Source: JAWWPY01 sp036394075 (GTDB lineage Bacteria > Actinomycetota > Actinomycetes > Streptosporangiales > Streptosporangiaceae). Taken from it: a stretch of DNA of 30,640 nt. Each line of letters starts with the position of its first letter. The first letter of the stretch is position 1. This document shows positions 25,015-30,640 of this stretch, in pieces. The position numbers and the translations under genes are program-made. The notes under the pieces were generated by a model. It was not told where the DNA came from. It saw nothing but the letters and a program-made list of their open reading frames with translations, and did not search any database. The stretch covers positions 1 through 30,640 of the forward strand of contig DASWFT010000547.1 of assembly GCA_036394075.1 (NCBI GenBank). The letters are read 5' to 3'.

Positions 25015-26451
25015 TCACCAGCTGGTCGGCTGAGGCATTCCCTCGCTGTAGCCGGCCGCACTCTGCACCCCGACAACCGCCCGCTCGTGCAGCTCGTCGA
25101 GGTCGGTCGCACCCGCGTAGCTGCACGCGCTGCGCAGCCCCGCGGTGATCCCATCGATCAGGTCTTCCACGCCCGGATGCCGTGGGTCGAGATACATCCG
25201 CGCGGCCGAGATGCCTTCCTCGAATAGCTCTTTCCTGGCCCGGTCGAAGGAGGAGTCCGCGGCGGAGCGCAGCCGCACCGCCCGGGCCGAGGCCATGCCG
25301 AAACTCTCCTTGTACAGCCTGCCGTCCGGGTCACGGAACGTGTCGCCGGGCGATTCGTAGGTGCCCGCAAACCAGGACCCGATCATGACGTTGGACGCCC
25401 CGGCCGCCAGGGCCAGCGCCACGTCCCGGGGATGGCGGACCCCGCCATCCGCCCAGACGTGGGCACCCAGCCTGCGGGCCTCCGCGGCGCACTCCAGGAC
25501 CGCGCTGAACTGCGGTCGGCCGACGCCGGTCATCATCCGGGTGGTGCACATCGCGCCCGGGCCGACACCGACCTTCACGATGTCGGCTCCGGCCGCGACA
25601 AGGTCGGCCACCCCCCGCGCCGTCACCACGTTGCCGGCGACGAGCGGCACCAGCGGGCCGGCTTCCCGTATCGCATGCAGGGCATTGATCATTTTTTCCT
25701 GGTGGCCGTGCGCCGTGTCGGCGACCAGGACGTCCACCCCGGCGTCCAGCAGCAGTTTGGCCTTCCCGCCGACGTCGCCGTTGATGCCGAGGGCGGCGCC
25801 GATGCGCAGCCGTCCGCGGGAGTCGGTGGCGGGCTGGTACAGCGTGGCCCGCAGCGCCCCGGTCCTGGTCAGGATGCCGACGCAGCGGCCCGTACCGTCC
25901 ACCACCGGGGCCAGCCTATGCCTGCCGTCGTGCAGCAGGGTGAAGGCACGCTGCGGGTCGATGCCCGCCGGGAGGGTGAGCAACTCGGTGGACATGACCT
26001 GACGCAACTGGGTGAATCGGTCCACTTCGTTGCAGTCGGTCTCGGTCACCACGCCGACCGGCCGCCCGTCCTCGGTTACCACCACCGCGCCGTGGGCGCG
26101 CTTGGGGAGGAGGCCGAGCGCCTGGCCGGTCGTGTCGCCCGGGCCGAGGGTGATCGGGGTGTCATGGACCAGGTCGCGGCCCTTCACCCAGGACACGACG
26201 TCGGCGACCACGTCCAGCGGGATGTCCTGGGGCAGCACGGCCAGGCCTCCCCGCCGCGCCACCGTCTCCGCCATCCTGCGCCCGGAGACCGCCGTCATGT
26301 TGGCCACCACCACAGGGATGGTGGTGCCGCTGCCGTCCCGCGTGGCCAGGCTCACGTCGAGCCGGGACGCCACCGCGGACCGGCCGGGAACCAGGAAGAC
26401 GTCGCTGTAGGTCAGGTCGTGAGCAGGAACATGCCCGGAAAGGAATCGCAC
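25015..26451 (-). CDS. guaB1: GuaB1 family IMPDH-related protein (probable GMP reductase)
   Basis: This 478-aa protein has the IMPDH/GMPR barrel with an inserted CBS pair (about 95-200). The start VRFLSGHVPAHDLTYSDVFLVPGRS and NMTAVSGRRMAETVARRGGLAVLPQD are characteristic of actinobacterial GuaB1. The catalytic Cys302 is in GVGPGAMCTTRMMTGVGRPQ. GuaB1 of mycobacteria has been reported to be a GMP reductase regulated through its CBS domains, so conversion of GMP to IMP in purine salvage is the best call. The GTG at 26451 has no clear ribosome site; the homology begins exactly there. It lies 128 bases downstream of the antiporter gene on the same strand with a hairpin between. Confidence 0.9.
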   Translation of the reverse strand: MRFLSGHVPAHDLTYSDVFLVPGRSAVASRLDVSLATRDGSGTTIPVVVANMTAVSGRRMAETVARRGGLAVLPQDIPLDVVADVVSWVKGRDLVHDTPITLGPGDTTGQALGLLPKRAHGAVVVTEDGRPVGVVTETDCNEVDRFTQLRQVMSTELLTLPAGIDPQRAFTLLHDGRHRLAPVVDGTGRCVGILTRTGALRATLYQPATDSRGRLRIGAALGINGDVGGKAKLLLDAGVDVLVADTAHGHQEKMINALHAIREAGPLVPLVAGNVVTARGVADLVAAGADIVKVGVGPGAMCTTRMMTGVGRPQFSAVLECAAEARRLGAHVWADGGVRHPRDVALALAAGASNVMIGSWFAGTYESPGDTFRDPDGRLYKESFGMASARAVRLRSAADSSFDRARKELFEEGISAARMYLDPRHPGVEDLIDGITAGLRSACSYAGATDLDELHERAVVGVQSAAGYSEGMPQPTSW

Positions 26452-26521
26452 ATCATAGATTCTGCCCGCGATCCGGGACTACCTGCTCATCCCGGCCCGG
26501 GCCGTGACGCAAACGAAGACT

Positions 26522-26565
26522 GGCTAACCTTTTTGCCCCTGTCTGGGAAGGCGAAAAAGTTAACC
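26522..26565 (-). terminator. Hairpin between antiporter gene and guaB1
   Basis: Two 16-base arms (26522-26537 and 26550-26565) pair on the minus-strand RNA with 13 Watson-Crick and 2 G-U pairs and one mismatch. On the plus strand it would have two C-A mismatches, so it is shaped for minus-strand transcripts. It starts 14 bases after the antiporter stop and includes a U-rich and A-rich stretch. A terminator is likely; it could also be a guaB1 leader structure. Confidence 0.6.
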
Positions 26566-26579
26566 AATGTCGGCACCGG

Positions 26580-28193
26580 TCACTGCTCCGTGCCTTCCTC
26601 GGTGAGGTCCCGCTGCTCCCGGGCCAGCATGGCCTCCTCAAGGTCCAGGCCGCGCAGCACGTGGTCGAGCACCTCGTCGTCGATCTTGCGCTCATCCCTC
26701 AGCCGGATGAAGGCGGCGCGCTCGGCGGTGGTCATCTCGCGGCGGAGCCGCCGGAAGGCGGCCGACGGAACCTCCGCGCGGTCCGCCCCCAGGCCGTCGC
26801 TGAGCCGCTCCCAGGCGCCGAACTGCCGGTACTGCGCCAGCCTGCGCAGCCGGTCCACGATCTCGCGAGGCGCCGTTCCGGCTAGCTCCTCCAGCCGCTG
26901 CAGGCCCGCCGCGGAGGCGGCCTGCTGAGCTGCTGCCTCGGCGCGGATGTCGGCCTGCTCCTCCGCCGCGCCTGCCGTCACGCCCAGCCGCCTGATGAGG
27001 AAGGGCAGGGTGAGGCCTTGCACGAGCAGCGTGCCGAGCACGGTGCAGAACGTCAGGAAGATCAGCAGGTTGCGCTGGGGCACCCCGGAGGGCAGCGCCG
27101 CGGCGGCGGCCAGGGAGATGACTCCGCGCATCCCGGCCCACGACAGGATGGCGATGGTCTGCCACGGTGGCGAAGGGTCGCGCTCGGCGAGCCGGGGGAC
27201 CAGCCAGCGCGGGAGGTATATCGCGGGAAACACCCACACGATCCTGGCCACGACGACAACGCCGAGCACGATCGCTGCCTCGGCGACCAGGCGGCCTGGG
27301 TCATGCCCGGCCAGGTCCCTGATGATCGGCCGCAGCTGGAAGCCGATCAGCGCGAATGCCACCGACTCGAGCACGAACGTGGCCACCCGCCAGACCGCCA
27401 CGTCCTGCAGCCGGGTGGCGAAATGGGCCTGCCCGGCGTGATGGCCCAGGTACAGCCCGGCCACCACGACCGCGAGGATCCCGGACACGTGCAGCGACTC
27501 GGCGGCCAGGTAGGCGGCGAACGGCGCGACGAGCGACAGGGCGCTCTCGGCGAGCGCATCGCGCAGCCGCATCCGAACGATATGGATGGCCATGCCGAGG
27601 ACCAGACCCACGGCGACCCCGCCGGCACTGATGGCCAGGAGGCTGCCGGTCGCGCTGAGCAGGGACAGTGTCGCGGTCCCGGCCGCCGCGCTGACCGCGA
27701 CCTTGTACACGGTGAGCGCGGTGCCGTCGTTCAGCATGCTCTCGCCGGTGATGACCGTCAGCAGCCGGCGCGGCAGGTGCAGGCGCCGGCCGATGCTGGC
27801 CGCCGACACGGCGTCGGTGGGCGCCAGGATGGCGCCCAGGGCCAACGCCGCGGCCAGCGGCAACCCGGGCACCAGGAGGCGGACCGTCCCAGCGACCACG
27901 GCGGCCGTGAACAGGACCAGGCCGACGGACAGCAGGGTGAGCGCCCGGACACTGTCGCGCAGGTTCAGGTACGAGCTTTCCAGCGCCGTCGTGTACACCA
28001 GCGGCGGCAAGACGCCGAGCAGGACAAAGTCTGGGCTGAGCCGGAACTCCGGCACGCCAGGGATGTAGGACGCCGCGAGCCCGGCGACGACCAGCAGGAT
28101 GGGTGCGGCGAAGTCAAGGCGGCGGGCCAGGGTGGCGATGCCGCAGGAGCCTGCGATGAGGAACAGCAGCTCGAGCGCTTGCGTCGCGGTCAT
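26580..28193 (-). CDS. Na+/H+ antiporter (CPA1/NhaP-type)
   Basis: This 537-aa protein has about twelve hydrophobic segments in its first 400 residues. The CPA1 ion-binding signature is ESMLNDGTALTVY with Asn155-Asp156, preceded by ALGAILAPTDAVS (118-130). The C-terminal 130 residues are a soluble helical, Arg/Glu-rich tail (RAEAAAQQAASAAGLQRLEEL onward), as in bacterial NhaP/Nhe-like exchangers. It exports Na+ (or K+) for H+ at the cytoplasmic membrane. It lies 21 bases after a TetR gene on the same strand, so the two are probably cotranscribed. The ribosome site before ATG is a G-rich run rather than a clear GGAGG. Confidence 0.92.
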   Translation of the reverse strand: MTATQALELLFLIAGSCGIATLARRLDFAAPILLVVAGLAASYIPGVPEFRLSPDFVLLGVLPPLVYTTALESSYLNLRDSVRALTLLSVGLVLFTAAVVAGTVRLLVPGLPLAAALALGAILAPTDAVSAASIGRRLHLPRRLLTVITGESMLNDGTALTVYKVAVSAAAGTATLSLLSATGSLLAISAGGVAVGLVLGMAIHIVRMRLRDALAESALSLVAPFAAYLAAESLHVSGILAVVVAGLYLGHHAGQAHFATRLQDVAVWRVATFVLESVAFALIGFQLRPIIRDLAGHDPGRLVAEAAIVLGVVVVARIVWVFPAIYLPRWLVPRLAERDPSPPWQTIAILSWAGMRGVISLAAAAALPSGVPQRNLLIFLTFCTVLGTLLVQGLTLPFLIRRLGVTAGAAEEQADIRAEAAAQQAASAAGLQRLEELAGTAPREIVDRLRRLAQYRQFGAWERLSDGLGADRAEVPSAAFRRLRREMTTAERAAFIRLRDERKIDDEVLDHVLRGLDLEEAMLAREQRDLTEEGTEQ

Positions 28194-28214
28194 AGTGCCC
28201 CCGCCAGGGTGGAT

Positions 28215-28997
28215 CTAGGGCGAGTGGAAGGCAGCGAAGATGATCGCGGTGAGCCGGTCCACCATTTCCTCCCTGGGCAGCCTGATCTCCACGCTGAGCA
28301 GGTAGTTCACCCGCTCAAGCATCATCAGGCAGGCAACGGCGGTGAGTTCGGCATGCTCGGCCAGCCCGGCCTGGCCGTCCGGGGACTGCGCCCGGGAGGA
28401 CGCTGTCATGCCCTGCGCGATGGCCTCGGCGAGCTTGAACAGCACCTGCAGGCCGTCGCCCCAGACCTCCTCGCCGACCACATCCGCCTGGCTGAGAGTC
28501 CTGATCACCGCCGCGTGGGCCTCGTACGTCTCGCAGAAGCTGTTCACCCACCGGCGCAGCGCGGCGCGGCCCGCGTCGTCCCTGGTCACCTTGGGGAACT
28601 CGCCGGTGATGGCGTCCATGTCGTGCAGAGCGTCCCGCAGCAAGGCCTTGAACAGGTCTTCCTTGTTCGCGAAATACAGGTAGAAGGTGCCGTGCGAGGT
28701 CTTGGCCCGCCGCACAACGTCGTCGACGCGCACCCCCTGAAATCCCCGCTCGTCGAACTCGGCGAGGCCTGCTTCCAGGAGCCGCTGCACGGTCTGGCGG
28801 CCCTGCGCGCGAAGTTCGCGGTCCTGGGCGGGGATGCCGCCACCCAGCGAGGGCCGCCGGGCCCGGCCGCCGGCCGCCCGCGGCTTCGGCGCGGCAGCGC
28901 CATGTTCGCTGGCCGGCGTCGCCGCCTCCCTATCCGGCGCGGACCCCCCGGGCGCGGACGTCCGCGGCGCGGCACCGGGGGTAGCTTCCCGACTCAT
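28215..28997 (-). CDS. TetR family transcriptional regulator
   Basis: This 260-aa protein has an unusually long disordered N-tail (residues 1-58, Ala/Pro/Gly/Arg-rich), then the TetR helix-turn-helix (about 66-115): TVQRLLEAGLAEFDERGFQGVRVDDVVRRAKTSHGTFYLYFANKEDLF written across these residues in family order. The C-terminal ligand domain (120-260) is helical and unassigned. No strong ribosome site is seen before the ATG at 28997, so an internal start after the tail is possible. It probably regulates itself and the antiporter gene that follows; operator not identified. Confidence 0.85.
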   Translation of the reverse strand: MSREATPGAAPRTSAPGGSAPDREAATPASEHGAAAPKPRAAGGRARRPSLGGGIPAQDRELRAQGRQTVQRLLEAGLAEFDERGFQGVRVDDVVRRAKTSHGTFYLYFANKEDLFKALLRDALHDMDAITGEFPKVTRDDAGRAALRRWVNSFCETYEAHAAVIRTLSQADVVGEEVWGDGLQVLFKLAEAIAQGMTASSRAQSPDGQAGLAEHAELTAVACLMMLERVNYLLSVEIRLPREEMVDRLTAIIFAAFHSP

Positions 28998-29064
28998 GAT
29001 CGGAGACTAGCCTGTCGGCCGGTAGGTCCGCCGGGTATCCCCCCGCAGCGGCGCGGCGACAGCC

Positions 29065-29090
29065 CACCGGCCGGGGGCCGCCGGCCGGTG
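29065..29090 (-). terminator. GC hairpin after the lactone oxidase gene
   Basis: CACCGGCCGG and CCGGCCGGTG pair exactly around a six-base loop, starting 43 bases beyond the minus-strand oxidase stop at 29134. It separates that gene from the TetR-antiporter unit. Confidence 0.6.
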
Positions 29091-29133
29091 TGCGGGCGCC
29101 CAGCGCGGGCGCCGAGCGCGGGCGGCCCGGGCT

Positions 29134-30525
29134 TCACGCACCCAGGACCTGCTCCAGATAGGGATTGGCGAACCGGCGTTCCGGGTCGAGCGTGTCGCGC
29201 AGCGCCGCGAAGTGGGTGAACTCCGGATACACGCCGCGCAGGTACGCTGCGTCCCTGGTGTGCAGCTTCCCCCAATGCGGACGCCCGCCGACGGCGGTCA
29301 TCACCGCCTCAACCTCGCGGAAGTACTCCTCGTGGGGCGAGGCGTGGAACACGTGGATGGCGATATAGGCGGTGTCCCGGCCCTGTGCGGTGGACAGCCA
29401 GTTTGCATCTGCCGGGGCGACCCGGACCTCGATGGGGAAGCTGATCCGCCAGTCGCGCCGGGCGAACAGGGCACGGATCTCGGCGAGCACTCCCGCCAGG
29501 TTTTCCCGCGGGATGGCGTATTCCTGCTCCTTGAAGCGCACCCGGCGCGGGCTGGTGAACACCCGGTACGAGGCATCGACGTAACGGCGGGCGCCGAGCG
29601 CCTTGCCTGCGATCGCGTTCACTGCGGGGATCATGCCCGGGAACCGGTGGCCCAGCCGGCATGTTGCCCCGAACACGCTGTTCGACAGGAATTCATCGTC
29701 CATCCGGTAGCGCCACCCCGGCAGCGGCCGGGCCGGGCCGTCGCAGCGGTTGTTGCGCTTCGTCAGGCAGCCCTCGGTGTGCGGGAACCAGTAGAACTCG
29801 AAATGCTCATTGCTGCTGGTCAGTTCGTCGAGCCTGGCGATGACCTCGGACCAGCGCATCGGTTCCTCCTGGGCCCGCAGCAGGAACCCGGGTACCACCC
29901 GGAAGGTCACCGCGGTCAGCACCCCGAGCGCACCAAGGCCGACCCGGGCGGCCAGGAAGAGGTCGGTGCCGGCCGAGCAGGACGTGATCGTGCCGTCGGC
30001 CAGAACCATCTCCAGGCTCGCCACCTGCGCAGCGATGCTGGCCAGGTCACGGCCGGTGCCGTGGGTGCCGGTCTGGATGGCGCCTGCCACCGTCTGCTCC
30101 TGGATATCGCCCATGTTCGCCAGGGCCAGGCCGCGCGCCTGCAGATGCTCGTTGAGCACCCGGAGCGGGCACCCTGCCTCCACGGTCACCAGGCGCGCGT
30201 GCTCGTCCAGCGACCGGACTCTGGCCAGCGCACCGGGGCGGAGCAGCATCCCGTCGGTCACCGCGGCGCCGGTGAACGAGTGACCGCTGCCGGCCATCCG
30301 CACCCGCAGCCCTTCCGCGGCGGCCGTGGTAACCGCCTCGCCGACCTCCTCCGCGGAACGCGGCGATATCATCCAGCGTGGCTGAGCAGACTGATTGCCG
30401 GCCCAGTTTCGCCAGGTGGGGGACACGACAGCGGGAGCGCCGGCCATGCCGTGGACCCTACCCGAGAATGGGGCCGCCGACGCCGCCGGCGGCGGGCCCG
30501 ATGGCCTGGCCCGAGCTTCCGTCAT
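29134..30525 (-). CDS. FAD-linked sugar-lactone oxidase (D-arabinono-1,4-lactone oxidase/alditol oxidase family)
   Basis: This 463-aa protein has an N-terminal PCMH-type FAD domain with VRMAGSGHSFTGAAVTDG (His82 is the candidate covalent FAD-His) and NMGDIQEQTVAGAIQTGTHGTG, then an ALO C-terminal domain ending with PHWGKLHT (His417-Trp418-Gly-Lys) and LDPERRFANPYLEQVLG. Members oxidise sugar lactones or polyols using O2 or another acceptor. The exact substrate (arabinono-, gulono-lactone or alditol) is open. ATG at 30525 gives the longest protein; ATG at 30447 (residue 27) is also possible, since family homology starts at about residue 37 and neither has a strong ribosome site. Confidence 0.88.
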   Translation of the reverse strand: MTEARARPSGPPPAASAAPFSGRVHGMAGAPAVVSPTWRNWAGNQSAQPRWMISPRSAEEVGEAVTTAAAEGLRVRMAGSGHSFTGAAVTDGMLLRPGALARVRSLDEHARLVTVEAGCPLRVLNEHLQARGLALANMGDIQEQTVAGAIQTGTHGTGRDLASIAAQVASLEMVLADGTITSCSAGTDLFLAARVGLGALGVLTAVTFRVVPGFLLRAQEEPMRWSEVIARLDELTSSNEHFEFYWFPHTEGCLTKRNNRCDGPARPLPGWRYRMDDEFLSNSVFGATCRLGHRFPGMIPAVNAIAGKALGARRYVDASYRVFTSPRRVRFKEQEYAIPRENLAGVLAEIRALFARRDWRISFPIEVRVAPADANWLSTAQGRDTAYIAIHVFHASPHEEYFREVEAVMTAVGGRPHWGKLHTRDAAYLRGVYPEFTHFAALRDTLDPERRFANPYLEQVLGA

Positions 30526-30640
30526 GGCACCCGACCGCCCGTTTGAACGTTTCGGGTGCTGGCAGGCGTTTATCTGGTGTATACCCCGGTGCCGGTCAGC
30601 GTTTTGGTAAAAGCGACGGTACCGGCCTTCAGTCCGGATG

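Noticed and set aside
27018..29219. 733-codon plus-strand frame opposite the antiporter and TetR genes
   Set aside because: Low-complexity His/Gln/Arg/Gly translation typical of antisense GC-rich DNA; the minus-strand genes there are unmistakable.
30589..30632. Imperfect inverted repeat near the right edge (CCGGTGCCG / CGGTACCGG)
   Set aside because: One mismatch, a loop of about 26 bases and no context beyond the window; not distinguishable from chance in this base composition.

Overview
The window is about 30.6 kb of very GC-rich DNA with the gene content of a soil actinomycete. The signs are GTG/TTG starts, ATGA-type gene overlaps, actinobacterial-type FadE acyl-CoA dehydrogenases, a GuaB1-type IMPDH-like protein, GlnR-type boxes upstream of amt, and a reduced LLM-type (F420 family) oxidoreductase. 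The genus cannot be fixed from this sequence; a filamentous actinomycete is an inference. No rRNA, tRNA, CRISPR array, transposase or prophage gene was seen.

Layout: (1) 2-7620, plus strand: a DUF2079 membrane protein cut by the window edge, then a tightly packed acyl-CoA catabolic run (acyl-CoA dehydrogenase, SDR, a coupled acyl-CoA dehydrogenase pair resembling an alpha2beta2 FadE enzyme, a second SDR) and a VOC-fold protein. (2) 7682-17568, minus strand: a sugar-uptake operon read as LacI regulator, two permeases, two ATPases, a family 5 lipoprotein binding protein and a cytoplasmic GH3 beta-glycosidase, with two identical palindromic operators in front of the regulator. (3) 17569-18363: a 795-base gene-free control region holding the LacI operators and three GlnR-type boxes, followed by the ammonium transporter gene amt (18364-19776). 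(4) 20113-22529, minus: a TPP-dependent decarboxylase/synthase-like enzyme overlapping a metal-dependent cyclase-family hydrolase. (5) 22709-23412, plus: a ribbon-helix-helix/PIN toxin-antitoxin pair. (6) 23450-23956: an LLM-type oxidoreductase with an apparent internal deletion. (7) 24142-24996, plus: an alpha/beta hydrolase. (8) 25015-30525, minus: guaB1, a Na+/H+ antiporter, a TetR regulator and an FAD sugar-lactone oxidase.

Two themes go beyond ordinary annotation. First, short tandem repeats of 15, 18 or 23 bp recur in and between genes, and several sit exactly at the 5' ends of coding regions. The most striking is a triplicated ribosome-binding-site-plus-ATG module at 6262-6380, which makes two tiny overlapping ORFs that look like copies of the beginning of the next gene. 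Second, two near-perfect palindromes sharing the core CATGATCRCGGAA lie between convergent gene pairs (7616-7668 and 20019-20078) and may be a dispersed bidirectional terminator family. The amt leader also combines GlnR boxes, an overlapping upstream ORF and a perfect hairpin inside the first codons.
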